Under the pieces are notes generated by a model. That model was not told the origin of the DNA, did no database searches, and worked only from the letters and a program-made list of their open reading frames with translations. A stretch of 64,000 bases of DNA. Source: Bacillus sp. SORGH_AS_0510 (GTDB lineage: Bacteria > Bacillota > Bacilli > Bacillales > Cytobacillaceae). Location: assembly GCF_030818775.1 (NCBI RefSeq), contig NZ_JAUTAU010000001.1, positions 2,608,001-2,672,000 on the forward strand, read 5' to 3'. Positions 52,146 through 62,343 of this stretch are shown here, piece after piece (position 1 is the first letter of the stretch; each line of letters opens with the position of its first letter). The position numbers and the translations under genes are program-made.

Positions 52146-52210
52146 ATCTTTAGACCTCCCTCGGCTATATAGTCCAGTTTTTCTATCGTATTTTCGATTT
52201 TTTCATCCAT
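52079..52210 (-). CDS. Possible 43-residue leader or small protein overlapping the PH-domain gene
   Basis: A frame from ATG 52210 has an excellent site (AGGAGGT, 7 nt spacing) and encodes MDEKIENTIEKLDYIAEG and more. Its 3' half overlaps the first 67 nt of the PH-domain gene in another frame. It may be a leader peptide that couples translation, or the remnant of a longer gene. No family is recognised. Confidence 0.35.
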   Translation of the reverse strand: MDEKIENTIEKLDYIAEGGLKICDFTQKRELLQGFSYGEPYFF

Positions 52211-52230
52211 AATGAGGACCTCCTCTCCTT

Positions 52231-52345
52231 TATCTACATAAAATGAAGTGATATCTACACAAAATCGCAACTTTTCTACACAGTTTTGTGATTTATCTAC
52301 ACAAAATCAAAGGATATCTACACAACATTGCTATTTATCTACAAA
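52231..52345. repeat. 21-bp-period array (core TATCTACACA)
   Basis: Six copies of the core start at 52231, 52252, 52273, 52294, 52315 and 52336, exactly 21 bp apart. Three are perfect and the others have one change each (TATCTACATA, TTTCTACACA, TATCTACAAA). The five 11-bp spacers are largely unrelated, although several begin AAAT. The array lies between the end of an ABC exporter gene and the ribosome site of the small minus-strand gene, so it would be in or before that gene's leader. The geometry is the same as at 14100-14193 but the core differs. I cannot name the element. Confidence 0.9.
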
Positions 52346-52421
52346 TTAACAAGATATTCAATAACTAATGATTCCATATCGTAGCTCCACATTAAATCTA
52401 CGAACCAAAAACCCAATAAGT

Positions 52422-52453
52422 TACAAAAAAACGTCTAGAAAGTCCTCTAGACC
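52422..52453 (-). terminator. Terminator after the ABC exporter operon
   Basis: On the minus strand GTCTAGA pairs with TCTAGAC, followed by a run of seven T. Confidence 0.82.
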
Positions 52454-52474
52454 CCCTAAACGTCACAAACCCCA

Positions 52475-54376
52475 CTATCCAACATTCTTGATTCCGCTAT
52501 TACCTGTAAACTGACTATTATATAAGTCCGCATAGAACTCGCCACGCTCTAGTAGCTCAGCATGGGTTCCTTTTTCTATGACACTACCATTATTCATCAC
52601 CAAAATCAGATCAGCATCCCGAATGGTTGATAACCGATGGGCAATGATAAAGCTGGTGCGTCCCTTCATCAAATGATCCATGGCCCTTTGAATCTGTACT
52701 TCTGTGCGAGTATCGACACTGCTGGTCGCTTCATCTAATATTAATATAGAAGGGTTAGCTAGAATCGCCCTAGCAATCGTTAATAACTGCTTTTGCCCTT
52801 GAGATATGTTGGAGGCTTCCTCGTTTAAAATCGTATCGTACCCCTCAGGTAGCGTCCTGATAAAATGGTCAGCATTTGCCGCTTGAGCTGCTGCAATGAT
52901 TTCCTCCTCAGTTGCCCCCTCTCGACCGTAAGCAATATTATCGCGAATCGTGCTATTGAACAGCCAAGTGTCCTGCAGCACCATACCAAATAAGCTTCTT
53001 AGGTGCTCTCGTTTAAGTTCTCTAATATCAATGCCATCTATTAAAATCCTACCTCCGTTAATTTCGTAAAAACGCATCAATAGATTAATAAGAGTGGTTT
53101 TACCAGCACCTGTTGGTCCAACAATGGCTACTTTTTGACCTCGGTCCACTTCGATGTTCATGTCCTCAATTAATAGTTCAGTTTCTTTGTATCCAAAGGA
53201 AACATGTTCAAACACAACGTCACCCTTAGGTGCCACAATCACTTTAGCATCAGCGGCTTCAGGTACTTCTTCGGTTTCATCTAATATCTCGAATACCCGC
53301 TCCGCGCTAGCCACTGTCGACTGCAAAACATTTGCAATGGAGGCAGTTTGAGCGATTGGTTGAGAAAATTGCCTTGCGTATTGGATGAACGCTTGAATAT
53401 CACCAATTTCAATTGCTTTTTTTGTAACAAGAATCCCTCCAGCTACAGATACTAAAACATACCCAATATTATTTATAAATGACATTAATGGCATTATCAT
53501 TCCAGACACAAATTGTGCCTTCCAACCCGCTTGGTAGAGTTTGTCATTTACAGTTTCAAATGTCTCAATCGACTTTTTTTCATGTCCAAAAACCTTAATT
53601 ACTTTATGCCCAGTATACATCTCTTCTACATGACCATTGAGCTGGCCAAGGGATTGCTGCTGCCGTTTGAAATACTGTTGCGACTTTTTCGCAATTTTTG
53701 CGGTTGCAATAAAGCTTAATGGCAAGGTTATAACAACAATAAGTGTCATCAACGGACTGATAGATAGCATCATCACAATGACACCTATTAGCGTAACAAC
53801 GGAAGTTATTAATTGGGTTAAGCTTTGCTGGAGAGTGGTACTAATATTATCTACATCGTTCACAGCCCGGCTGAGAATCTCGCCATGTGTCCTGGAATCA
53901 AAGTATTTAAGTGGCAGCCGGTTTAGCTTTTCCTCTACTTCATTGCGGAGATGATAAACTGTTTTTTGGGCCACACCGGCCATAATATACTGCTGAATAT
54001 AGGCGAATATGGAACTCAATAAATAAAGGCCAATTAATAAAATAATTATCTGCCCGATATAATCAAAATCTATTTTTGCCCCTGGTGCACCTCTCAGCTT
54101 CATCATCAGTCCTTCAAACAGCTTTGTAGTAGCTTTACCCATAATTTTAGGACTAACGATAGCGAATACTGTACTGATCATCGCAGTAAGTAATACAGCT
54201 AATAGCTGCATTTTATATGGTTTTAAATATCCTATTAATCTCTTTAATGTGCCTTTAAAATCTTTTGCTTTCTGGACAGGCATTGCCATGCCCATTGGAC
54301 CGAATCCTCCGCCAGGACCTGGTCTTCGTGGGCCACCAGCGGGTAATTTATCATGTTGTTTGGATTCATTACTCAT
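52475..54376 (-). CDS. Heterodimeric ABC exporter, subunit with canonical ATPase site (YfiC-like)
   Basis: This 633-residue half-transporter has a Gly/Pro-rich N-terminus (AGGPRRPGPGGGFGPMG), six membrane helices and a nucleotide-binding domain. Walker A is GPTGAGKTT, Walker B ends in the normal glutamate (ILILDEATSSVD), and the H-loop is IAHRLST. The signature is unusual, ISQGQ rather than LSGGQ. It matches B. subtilis YfiC and forms a pair with the upstream gene, which it overlaps by 4 nt. Such pairs export drugs or lipophilic compounds. Confidence 0.92.
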   Translation of the reverse strand: MSNESKQHDKLPAGGPRRPGPGGGFGPMGMAMPVQKAKDFKGTLKRLIGYLKPYKMQLLAVLLTAMISTVFAIVSPKIMGKATTKLFEGLMMKLRGAPGAKIDFDYIGQIIILLIGLYLLSSIFAYIQQYIMAGVAQKTVYHLRNEVEEKLNRLPLKYFDSRTHGEILSRAVNDVDNISTTLQQSLTQLITSVVTLIGVIVMMLSISPLMTLIVVITLPLSFIATAKIAKKSQQYFKRQQQSLGQLNGHVEEMYTGHKVIKVFGHEKKSIETFETVNDKLYQAGWKAQFVSGMIMPLMSFINNIGYVLVSVAGGILVTKKAIEIGDIQAFIQYARQFSQPIAQTASIANVLQSTVASAERVFEILDETEEVPEAADAKVIVAPKGDVVFEHVSFGYKETELLIEDMNIEVDRGQKVAIVGPTGAGKTTLINLLMRFYEINGGRILIDGIDIRELKREHLRSLFGMVLQDTWLFNSTIRDNIAYGREGATEEEIIAAAQAANADHFIRTLPEGYDTILNEEASNISQGQKQLLTIARAILANPSILILDEATSSVDTRTEVQIQRAMDHLMKGRTSFIIAHRLSTIRDADLILVMNNGSVIEKGTHAELLERGEFYADLYNSQFTGNSGIKNVG

Positions 54377-56100
54377 GCGATTTCCTCCTCTGAAAGCTGC
54401 GACAACACAATTTCACGATATACTGGACAAGTCTCTAATAATTCTTTATGTGCACCTATTCCAGCTATACGTCCATGATCAAGAACAATAATTTGGTCTG
54501 CATCCATAATTGTACTAACACGCTGAGCAACAATTAATAAGGTTGAATCACCAGTCTCCTCTTTTAATGCAGCACGAAGTTTAGCATCTGTTTTAAAGTC
54601 CAATGCAGAAAAGCTGTCATCAAAAATATATATTTCCGGTTTACGAACTAGTGCACGTGCAATGGATAATCGCTGTTTTTGACCTCCCGAAACATTTGTT
54701 CCCCCTTGGGCAATCATCGCATTATACCCGTCTTCCATCGTTGTAATAAATTCAGACGCTTGTGCAATAGTGGCTGCATGTTGCACTTCATCATCTGTTG
54801 CATCTTCTTTTCCATAACGGATATTTTCAGATATAGAACCCGTAAACAATACAGCCTGCTGAGGGACAAAGCCGATTTTTTTTCGTAGTTTCTCCTGTGT
54901 CAGTTGTCGAACATCCACACCATTTATCAAAACAGCACCGCTATCCACGTCATAAAAACGAGGAATTAAATTAATAAGCGTTGATTTACCTGAACCTGTT
55001 CCACCTATGATCGCAGTTACCTCACCTGGTTTCATTTTAAAGGAGATATTCTCAATAGCTGGCATTTCTGCACCAGGATAGCTAAATGTAACATCTTTAA
55101 ATTCCACCTGTCCTTGTATACCTTCCTCTAAAGAAGTGACAGGAGGGTCGCTAATATCTGCAACCGTTTGAAGAACCTCGTTAATTCTAACGGCAGAAAC
55201 GGAGGCTCGCGGAATCATGACAAACATCATGGAAAGCATAATAAACGAGAACATAATTTGCATGGCATATTGAATAAATGCCATCATATCTCCGACTTGC
55301 ATATGACCGCTGCTTATACGAAGACCACCGAACCATATAATAGCCACAGTAGAAAGATTAAGGACAAGCATCATAATAGGCATCATGGCAGCCATAAGTT
55401 TATTTACTTGAATCGCAGTCTGTGTTAAGTCCCAGTTAGCTTCATTAAAGCGATTCTTCTCGTAATCTATTCGATTAAACGAGCGGATTACTCGGATTCC
55501 TGTTAAATTTTCTCGCAATACACGGTTAAGTTTATCGAGCTTAACCTGCATGGCTTTAAAAAGTGGCATACCTTTACTGGCTATGAATACAATAGCCAAT
55601 ACAAGTACAGGCAATGATACTGCAAGTACTAATGTTAATTTTGAATCCTTTGAATAAGCCATGATGATACCTCCAATGCACATCATTGGAGCCATAGCCA
55701 TCATTCTTAACATCATTACGAGTACCTGCTGAATTTGGGTAATATCATTAGTCGTTCTTGTAATTAATGAAGCGGTTCCTAGTTGATCAAATTCATGTAA
55801 GGAAAAATTACTCACGTGAGAAAATAATTTCGAACGTAATGACTTACCGAAGCCTGAAGCAGCCTTAGCTGAAAAAAAACTAGCCGCAATGGAACATATC
55901 ATTCCGCCAGCTGCCACAAGCATCATGAAACCGCCAATTTTCCATATGTAGTCCGTATCCCCTGTAATTACCCCCTTATCAACAATGTCAGACATTAATG
56001 TGGGAAGATAAAGCTCAGCCAATGACTGTAGGAGGACAAGTACAAGAACTAAGTAGATTGGCAATTGAAACGGTTTTAGATATTTTGTTAATTTTAACAA
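54373..56100 (-). CDS. Heterodimeric ABC exporter, subunit with degenerate ATPase site (YfiB-like)
   Basis: This 575-residue half-transporter has six membrane helices and a nucleotide-binding domain with Walker A GGTGSGKST and signature VSGGQ. The catalytic glutamate after Walker B is an aspartate (IYIFDDSFSALD) and the H-loop histidine is Gln (VAQRVST), the known degenerate-site pattern of exporters such as BmrCD and TM287/288. The canonical site is on the partner at 52475. GGAGGGG lies before the ATG. It is the first gene of a two-gene operon. Confidence 0.92.
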   Translation of the reverse strand: MLKLTKYLKPFQLPIYLVLVLVLLQSLAELYLPTLMSDIVDKGVITGDTDYIWKIGGFMMLVAAGGMICSIAASFFSAKAASGFGKSLRSKLFSHVSNFSLHEFDQLGTASLITRTTNDITQIQQVLVMMLRMMAMAPMMCIGGIIMAYSKDSKLTLVLAVSLPVLVLAIVFIASKGMPLFKAMQVKLDKLNRVLRENLTGIRVIRSFNRIDYEKNRFNEANWDLTQTAIQVNKLMAAMMPIMMLVLNLSTVAIIWFGGLRISSGHMQVGDMMAFIQYAMQIMFSFIMLSMMFVMIPRASVSAVRINEVLQTVADISDPPVTSLEEGIQGQVEFKDVTFSYPGAEMPAIENISFKMKPGEVTAIIGGTGSGKSTLINLIPRFYDVDSGAVLINGVDVRQLTQEKLRKKIGFVPQQAVLFTGSISENIRYGKEDATDDEVQHAATIAQASEFITTMEDGYNAMIAQGGTNVSGGQKQRLSIARALVRKPEIYIFDDSFSALDFKTDAKLRAALKEETGDSTLLIVAQRVSTIMDADQIIVLDHGRIAGIGAHKELLETCPVYREIVLSQLSEEEIA

Positions 56101-56193
56101 GCTGTTTCCCCTCCATGTTTTTCTGGTATATAGTGAATTAAGTATATTCCCCTTAAAAAATCACGTCAAATTTAACCCAATTTATCAGCTACA

Positions 56194-56222
56194 TCAAAAA
56201 AAAACACAGGTACTCCTGTGCT
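56194..56222 (-). terminator. Terminator after the stay-green gene
   Basis: CACAGG and CCTGTG form a short stem, followed on the minus strand by a run of T. Confidence 0.8.
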
Positions 56223-56246
56223 TTGATGTTGATTTTTACGCTGCGC

Positions 56247-56702
56247 TCAAACTAAATAGTTCCTCGGTGTTCCGTAATATACTACTTGATTATATTGAGG
56301 ATAAACTGATTCAAAGTGAACGTAGATTGGGGCATCTAACAACCATGGGAAGTTTGAGTATAACGCTTGATCCCCATTAATTATTGCTTTTAAAGCTAAA
56401 TTTAACTCCTTTTGAAAAATCAAAAAACGAACTTTTGTGTAATTTTCATCATATTCTCCACCACTTACATAAACACGAGCACACAATGAAAATTCCCCTA
56501 ATTGGGGTACCCATTCAGCTAATACCTCATCGCGCATACTGTAGTTAATCGCACTATAATTATAATTGCAGCCTATAGAAAGAAAAAGCTGTCCTGTGGT
56601 ATCTGAATGGGTGAGAGTGTATTTCCTACCCTCTACAGGCCGAAAAGGCGTAGCGGGAGCTAGATAGGTAACAGATAGTTTTGAAGGAATGAAGACGCTC
56701 AT
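56247..56702 (-). CDS. Stay-green (SGR) family protein
   Basis: This 151-residue protein matches the stay-green family over its length: PSKLSVTYLAPATPF, GRKYTLTHSDTTGQLFLSIG, YSMRDEVLAEW and VYVSGG. In plants SGR removes Mg2+ from chlorophyll a, and some bacterial homologues were shown to have Mg-dechelating activity on chlorophyll-type substrates. Bacilli make no chlorophyll, so the natural substrate here is unknown; a tetrapyrrole is a guess. No signal peptide or membrane helix is present. GGAGGAAGC lies before the ATG. Confidence 0.88.
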   Translation of the reverse strand: MSVFIPSKLSVTYLAPATPFRPVEGRKYTLTHSDTTGQLFLSIGCNYNYSAINYSMRDEVLAEWVPQLGEFSLCARVYVSGGEYDENYTKVRFLIFQKELNLALKAIINGDQALYSNFPWLLDAPIYVHFESVYPQYNQVVYYGTPRNYLV

Positions 56703-56779
56703 CTTAAGCTTCCTCCTCTCAAAAAGTGCTACCTTAGTATATGAAATTCCACCGTTTTCGTGACAAATGCCTATCTTTG

Positions 56780-57538
56780 TTATATGGACTTGTCTTTCTT
56801 TACATCACTAGTAAGTAGACTCCACTTGCCATTGGCAAACATCCAAGTAGATTCTACAACAGCAATACCGTCGCCATTCGCAATACCAGTTATACGCTGA
56901 ATTCCCTTTAACCCGTTTTTACCCCCTGCTAAATCAATAGGCTGAAGACTGTTAAATGTATTTACAGTTAATTCGGTTGGTTCATTCAATTTTCCCTTGT
57001 AATAAACGCCAAGTTTTTTATAATAGTCCTTCCGATCTTTTAAATCGAATAAATATGACTTCCCAGTTTGAGCAATCTTAATTTCCGCTTTATAATTGTT
57101 TAAAAAATGGCTTTCCATTTCAAGTGGTTCAGGTACCTCTAATTTGGTGACCATTGAATCCTTTAATGTGTACAGAAAGTTGTACACAGTTCCCTCATTT
57201 TCCTCCGCTAACACACTGGACAACAGATCCTTTACCCCATCATTGTTTAAATCGATGAGTTGAAGGGATGCTTTTGAGCCGCTTTCTAATGAAATCGTAT
57301 AGGTTTTTCCGTTCGAAGCAGCTACTTCAACATAGATTTTCTTCAAAAAAGAATTCTCTTCCTGATTAGGCATACCCTTTAATTCAATCACGTCATCTTT
57401 TCCATCTCCTGTTATATCCAGCACTTCATTTGATAACGTAACGGTTTCCTTACTTTTTTCAATTGCATAAACACCGGTAATGGCAGTAAGGGATATAAAA
57501 AAGCAAGCAACAATAGCTAGCAACATCTCTTTTCTCAT
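56780..57538 (-). CDS. Secreted protein with Ca-binding-like Asp-rich repeats (FG-GAP/VCBS-like)
   Basis: This 252-residue protein has an N-terminal signal peptide (LLAIVACFFISLTAITGVYA). Two acidic loops, LDITGDGKDDVIELKG and IDLNNDGVKDLLSS, resemble the DxDxDG calcium loops of FG-GAP/VCBS or dockerin-type repeats. The rest is beta-rich. I do not know its function. GGAGGGGAA precedes the ATG. It is alone on its transcript between parC and the stay-green gene. Confidence 0.75.
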   Translation of the reverse strand: MRKEMLLAIVACFFISLTAITGVYAIEKSKETVTLSNEVLDITGDGKDDVIELKGMPNQEENSFLKKIYVEVAASNGKTYTISLESGSKASLQLIDLNNDGVKDLLSSVLAEENEGTVYNFLYTLKDSMVTKLEVPEPLEMESHFLNNYKAEIKIAQTGKSYLFDLKDRKDYYKKLGVYYKGKLNEPTELTVNTFNSLQPIDLAGGKNGLKGIQRITGIANGDGIAVVESTWMFANGKWSLLTSDVKKDKSI

Positions 57539-57595
57539 TCATTTCCCCTCCATCAAAGCTTAATAATAGCTAGTATGTCCAAAATTGGAAAAATG

Positions 57596-57630
57596 ATGAA
57601 AAAAGACTCTCTAATTTATAGAGAGTCTAA
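57596..57630 (-). terminator. Terminator after parC
   Basis: AGACTCTCT pairs with AGAGAGTCT, with a T run on the minus strand. Confidence 0.88.
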
Positions 57631-57637
57631 AAATTTT

Positions 57638-60076
57638 CTATTCACTTGGATTTTGAGGGTTATCCTCTTTCCAAACAGTAGTAACCTTTCCGTTTTCCCC
57701 TTCATCAAGGATAAACGAACCGTTTGAGTAACGATCACTAAAGCGGATATCTTCCGTTTTAAGTGTTTCGACAAAGCCCTTTTCTGTTTCAATGAAAATC
57801 AATTCCTGATTATTTGCAACAACAAAGCCCATGATTCGATGTGGGTTTGATTTTAACTCTCTTAATATTACTACACCGCGCTTTGCACGAGAGGATTTTT
57901 CAAACTCTTTTAACTTCATCCTTTTTACAGATCCACGCTGTGTAGAAATTACAATGGATTCAGTACTGTCAGGGTTAAGGACTTTACCGCCAACAACAAA
58001 GTCTCCATCCTTCAAGTTAATACCTTTCACGCCGGCTGCGCGTTGTCCGACAATACTTATTTCTTCCTCATGGAACCATAGCGCATATCCGAGATGGGAA
58101 ACCATGAAAATTTCCTTCGTTCCGTCAGTGAGGTGAACGTCAATTACTTGGTCATCATCTTTAAGATTTACAGCAACTAGCGGCTTTGAGTAGCGCTGTG
58201 CCTTGTATGCTTTAAGTTCTGTCTTCTTTACCATTCCATTTTTTGTCACAAAGATTAAGAATGCATCTGTTTCAAAATCCTTGACTGGTATCGTCTGAAT
58301 AATATCCTCGTCCCGCTCAATTGGGATAATGTTAGCCACATGTTGACCAAGATCCTTCCAACGGATATCAGGTAATTCATGAACTGGAAGGAATAAATAA
58401 TTCCCTTTGTTCGTGAAAAGAAGAAGAACATCCTTTGTATTCATATCAAGCTGAGCAAGCAATCTGTCAGAATCCTTCATTGCCAGATCCTGTCCATTAG
58501 ATGCAGCGTACGAACGCTGACTGGTCCGTTTGACGTAGCCTTCCTTTGTGACCGTAACAATGACATCTTCACTTGGAACGGTTACATCAAGAGTAATTTT
58601 TAACTCTTCAATTTCCGCTTCAATCTTTGATCGGCGCTCATCTGCAAAGCGTTTTTTTACATCTTTTAACTCTTTTTTTATAACAGAGAATAGCTTTTTC
58701 TCACTAGCTAAAATGCTACTAAGCTCTTCAATTTTTTTATTTAATTCTTCTGCTTCTTGTCTAAGTGCAGTAATATCCGTATTCGTTAAACGATAAAGCT
58801 GTAAAGATACAATTGCTTCTGCCTGGAGCTCAGTAAACGCATATTTTGCGATTAAATTGTCCTTTGCGTCTCGTTTATCTTTAGATGCCCGGATGGTCGC
58901 AATAACCTCATCCAGGATGGACAATGCTTTCATCAGACCTTCAACGATGTGCTGGCGTTCCTTTGCTTTGTTTAGATCATATTTGGTCCTCTTAGTAACT
59001 ACTTCTTTTTGATGTTCAATATAGGCATCCAGCAATTCTCTAAGACCCATTAATTTTGGTCTCTTGTTGTGGATAGCAACCATATTAAAATTGTAGGTTA
59101 CCTGGAGGTCACTATTTTTATATAAATAGTTTAAGACACCCTCTGCATCAGCATCTTTTTTCAACTCTATCACTATGCGTAGGCCAGTACGGTCTGTTTC
59201 GTCACGGACCTCAGACATTCCTTCAACCTTTCGATCGAGCCGGAACTCGTCCATTTTTTTGACGAGGTTGGCTTTATTGACTTCATATGGAATTTCAGTG
59301 ATCACAATTTGTTGTTTACCACCGCGAACTTCCTCAATTTCGGCCTTACCGCGGACAATAATTTTACCTTTACCAGTTTCATAGGCTTTTTTAATGCCGT
59401 CAATCCCTTGGATAATTCCGCCTGTTGGGAAGTCCGGGCCTTTTACAATAGTCATAAGCTCATCTATCGAAACATCCGGTTGTTCCAATCTCATAATTAC
59501 ACCATCAATGATTTCTCCAAGGTGATGTGGTGGAATATCTGTGGCATAACCTGCAGATATCCCTGTAGAGCCATTTACAAGGAGATTTGGAAACATTGCT
59601 GGTAATACGGTAGGTTCCTTCGATGTATCGTCAAAGTTTGGAATAAATTCCACCGTTTGTTTTTCGATGTCACGAAGTAATTCAGCTGCAATAGCCGATA
59701 GGCGGGCTTCAGTATAACGCATAGCCGCTGGCGGGTCACCATCAACGCTACCGTTATTACCATGCATTTCGACTAGTACATTTCTTACCTTCCAGTCTTG
59801 ACTCATGCGAACCATTGCTTCATACACAGAAGAATCACCATGTGGATGATAGTTACCAATTACGTTACCAACTGTTTTAGCTGATTTACGAAATCCTTTA
59901 TCAAATGTATTTCCTTCCACATGCATGGCATAAAGAATTCTTCGCTGCACGGGTTTTAGACCATCCCTTGCATCTGGCAGGGCACGTTCCTGAATTATAT
60001 ATTTACTATATCGACCAAAACGATCGCCAAGTACATCTTCTAGAGGTAAGTCACGGAATTTTTCTGTTGCACTCAT
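57638..60076 (-). CDS. parC: DNA topoisomerase IV subunit A
   Basis: This 812-residue subunit cuts and rejoins DNA. The catalytic tyrosine is in [11 protein letters not shown], preceded by the quinolone-determining region ([16 protein letters not shown]). A coiled-coil arm with helical [10 protein letters not shown] and a C-terminal beta-pinwheel with GxxKR-type motifs ([22 protein letters not shown]) follow. It is ParC rather than GyrA, judged by pairing with parE and the weakly conserved pinwheel motifs. It overlaps parE by 4 nt (ATGA). Confidence 0.95.
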   Translation of the reverse strand: MSATEKFRDLPLEDVLGDRFGRYSKYIIQERALPDARDGLKPVQRRILYAMHVEGNTFDKGFRKSAKTVGNVIGNYHPHGDSSVYEAMVRMSQDWKVRNVLVEMHGNNGSVDGDPPAAMRYTEARLSAIAAELLRDIEKQTVEFIPNFDDTSKEPTVLPAMFPNLLVNGSTGISAGYATDIPPHHLGEIIDGVIMRLEQPDVSIDELMTIVKGPDFPTGGIIQGIDGIKKAYETGKGKIIVRGKAEIEEVRGGKQQIVITEIPYEVNKANLVKKMDEFRLDRKVEGMSEVRDETDRTGLRIVIELKKDADAEGVLNYLYKNSDLQVTYNFNMVAIHNKRPKLMGLRELLDAYIEHQKEVVTKRTKYDLNKAKERQHIVEGLMKALSILDEVIATIRASKDKRDAKDNLIAKYAFTELQAEAIVSLQLYRLTNTDITALRQEAEELNKKIEELSSILASEKKLFSVIKKELKDVKKRFADERRSKIEAEIEELKITLDVTVPSEDVIVTVTKEGYVKRTSQRSYAASNGQDLAMKDSDRLLAQLDMNTKDVLLLFTNKGNYLFLPVHELPDIRWKDLGQHVANIIPIERDEDIIQTIPVKDFETDAFLIFVTKNGMVKKTELKAYKAQRYSKPLVAVNLKDDDQVIDVHLTDGTKEIFMVSHLGYALWFHEEEISIVGQRAAGVKGINLKDGDFVVGGKVLNPDSTESIVISTQRGSVKRMKLKEFEKSSRAKRGVVILRELKSNPHRIMGFVVANNQELIFIETEKGFVETLKTEDIRFSDRYSNGSFILDEGENGKVTTVWKEDNPQNPSE

Positions 60077-62052
60077 CCTTCAGAACCCTCCTCAGAGACC
60101 GTTATATTTTCATTTTCCAAAATCGTGTCATCCTCTTCTAAACCAAAGGCCACATTGCTTTCAATCCATTTTCGGCGTGGCTCAACCTTATCGCCCATAA
60201 GTGTCGTAACACGGCGTTCTGCTCTTGCCGCATCATCAATTTTCACTCGAATTAGCGTGCGGGTTTCTGGATCCATTGTCGTTTCCCAAAGTTGATCCGC
60301 ATTCATTTCTCCAAGACCTTTGTAACGCTGAATAATATAACCTCGGCCAACCTTTTTCATGGCATCTTGAAGTTCATCTTCGTTCCAAGCATATTCAATA
60401 ATTTCTTTTTTTCCAGTCCCTTTACTTACTTTATAAAGAGGAGGAAGAGCAATAAACACTTTTCCAGCTTCAAGTAAAGGCTTCATATAGCGATAAAAGA
60501 ATGTAAGCAAGAGTACTTGAATATGTGCTCCATCGGTATCTGCATCTGTCATGATAACGACTTTATCATAATTGATATCTTCAACATTGAAATCCGATCC
60601 CACACCGCCGCCGATTGCATGGATGATGGTATTGATTTCTTCATTTTTAAAGATATCAGCGAGTTTTGCTTTTTCAGTATTGATAACTTTACCACGTAGC
60701 GGAAGTACTGCCTGAAAACGGCGGTCACGTCCTTGCTTTGCAGATCCTCCTGCAGAGTCTCCCTCTACCAGATAAAGCTCATTTTTTTGCGGATTTCTAG
60801 ATTGTGCTGGTGTCAATTTTCCAGACAAGACAGCTTCTGAACGTTTCTTTTTCTTTCCACTTCTGGCATCCTCACGGGCTTTTCTTGCTGCTTCCCGCGC
60901 TTGGTACGCTTTAATTGATTTTTTAATAAGCAATGAACTGATATCAGGATTCTCTTCTAAGAAATAAGAGAGATGTTCCGAAACGACCGCATCCACAGAT
61001 GACCTTGCTTCGCTGGTCCCTAGTTTGCCCTTTGTTTGTCCTTCGAACTGAAGGAGTTCTTCTGGAATACGAACAGAAATAATAGCTGATAAGCCCTCAC
61101 GAATATCTGCTCCATCTAGGTTTTTATCTTTCTCTTTTAAAAGAGAGACCTTTCTTGCATAGTCATTAAACACTCGAGTCATGGCTGTTTTGGAGCCTGC
61201 TTCGTGCGTACCGCCATCCTTCGTACGAACATTGTTTACAAACGAAAGAACATTTTCGGAATATCCATCATTAAATTGGAAAGCAAATTCTACTTCTATT
61301 CCATTTTGTATGCCTTCAAAGCTAACCACATGGTGAAGCGTATCTTTTTCTTCGTTTAAATATTCAACGAAGGCTTCAATTCCGTTTTCAAAGTGAAAAA
61401 CTTCATGTAAGCCATTTCTATCATCGTTAATTTCTATTTTAAGACCTTTTAGCAAAAATGCAGATTCTCTTAGCCTCTCACATAAGGTTTCAAAATTATA
61501 TGTGGTAGTTGAGAATATGGATGGATCTGGTTTAAAGTGAATTGTTGTTCCCGACTGATTGGTTTTACCAATTTTTTCTAATGTGGTAACTGGTTTACCG
61601 CCATTTTCAAATCTCTGCTCATAAATAAATCCGTCCCTTTTAATGGTAACGGTTAACCACTCAGATAATGCGTTAACGACTGATGCACCAACACCATGTA
61701 AACCACCACTGGTTTTATATCCGCCTTGGCCGAATTTTCCGCCGGCGTGAAGGACGGTTAAGATGACCTCTGGTGTCGGTTTCCCCATTTTGTGCATCCC
61801 AGTGGGCATTCCACGGCCTTTATCTATAACGCTGATGGAATTATCTTTGTGAATTCTAACAATAATGTGATCACCATAGCCTGCAAGTACTTCATCAACA
61901 GAGTTATCTACGATCTCGTATACAAGATGGTGCAATCCGCGCGCATCCGTACTGCCGATGTACATTCCAGGGCGCTTTCTAACGGCTTCTAAACCTTCCA
62001 GCACCTGTATGGCATCATCATTATAATCAAAAGCTTGCTGATTTCTTGCCAC
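60073..62052 (-). CDS. parE: DNA topoisomerase IV subunit B
   Basis: This 659-residue ATPase subunit has the GHKL ATP-binding motifs: [25 protein letters not shown] and [16 protein letters not shown], then the TOPRIM domain ([26 protein letters not shown]). The start is GTG 62052, with GAAAGGGG 7 nt upstream; an upstream in-frame start has no ribosome site. Together with ParC it separates daughter chromosomes. A possible LexA box lies in its promoter. Confidence 0.95.
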   Translation of the reverse strand: MARNQQAFDYNDDAIQVLEGLEAVRKRPGMYIGSTDARGLHHLVYEIVDNSVDEVLAGYGDHIIVRIHKDNSISVIDKGRGMPTGMHKMGKPTPEVILTVLHAGGKFGQGGYKTSGGLHGVGASVVNALSEWLTVTIKRDGFIYEQRFENGGKPVTTLEKIGKTNQSGTTIHFKPDPSIFSTTTYNFETLCERLRESAFLLKGLKIEINDDRNGLHEVFHFENGIEAFVEYLNEEKDTLHHVVSFEGIQNGIEVEFAFQFNDGYSENVLSFVNNVRTKDGGTHEAGSKTAMTRVFNDYARKVSLLKEKDKNLDGADIREGLSAIISVRIPEELLQFEGQTKGKLGTSEARSSVDAVVSEHLSYFLEENPDISSLLIKKSIKAYQAREAARKAREDARSGKKKKRSEAVLSGKLTPAQSRNPQKNELYLVEGDSAGGSAKQGRDRRFQAVLPLRGKVINTEKAKLADIFKNEEINTIIHAIGGGVGSDFNVEDINYDKVVIMTDADTDGAHIQVLLLTFFYRYMKPLLEAGKVFIALPPLYKVSKGTGKKEIIEYAWNEDELQDAMKKVGRGYIIQRYKGLGEMNADQLWETTMDPETRTLIRVKIDDAARAERRVTTLMGDKVEPRRKWIESNVAFGLEEDDTILENENITVSEEGSEG

Positions 62053-62185
62053 TAAAATACCCCTTTCATACCCTACAAAAAGAAACAACCTTCTAATTGC
62101 TTAATAGCTAACAAATTATCATTCGCTCAAATGAGTTCATTTTCCTTTAAAAAAATGGAGAGAACCCATGTTTGCCACTTTTATT

Positions 62186-62199
62186 TTAACACATGTTCT
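62186..62199 (-). promoter_or_regulatory. Candidate LexA box in the parE promoter
   Basis: On the minus strand the site reads AGAACATGTGTTAA. It fits the Bacillus SOS consensus CGAACRNRYGTTYC except at the outer positions. parEC belongs to the LexA regulon in B. subtilis. A -10-like TAAAAT overlaps its downstream edge. Confidence 0.4.
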
Positions 62200-62309
62200 T
62201 GTGACGTCTATGCTTAATTGTAGCGATTTATTCAGATTTGGCAAATACGTAATTTGAAACAACATAATTTTGTAATATAATTTTTCTCATTATTTGTTAA
62301 CAAAAATAG

Positions 62310-62338
62310 AAAAAACTGCTAATGATTAGCAGTTTTTT
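62310..62338. terminator. Terminator between CoA-binding protein gene and parE leader
   Basis: AAAAAACTGCTAATGATTAGCAG is a hairpin with flanking A and T runs, so it can act on both strands. Confidence 0.9.
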
Positions 62339-62343
62339 GTGAG

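Noticed and set aside
56247..56702. Recent transfer of stay-green from plants
   Set aside because: Base composition looks like the neighbours and bacterial homologues of this family are known, so a plant origin is not needed.
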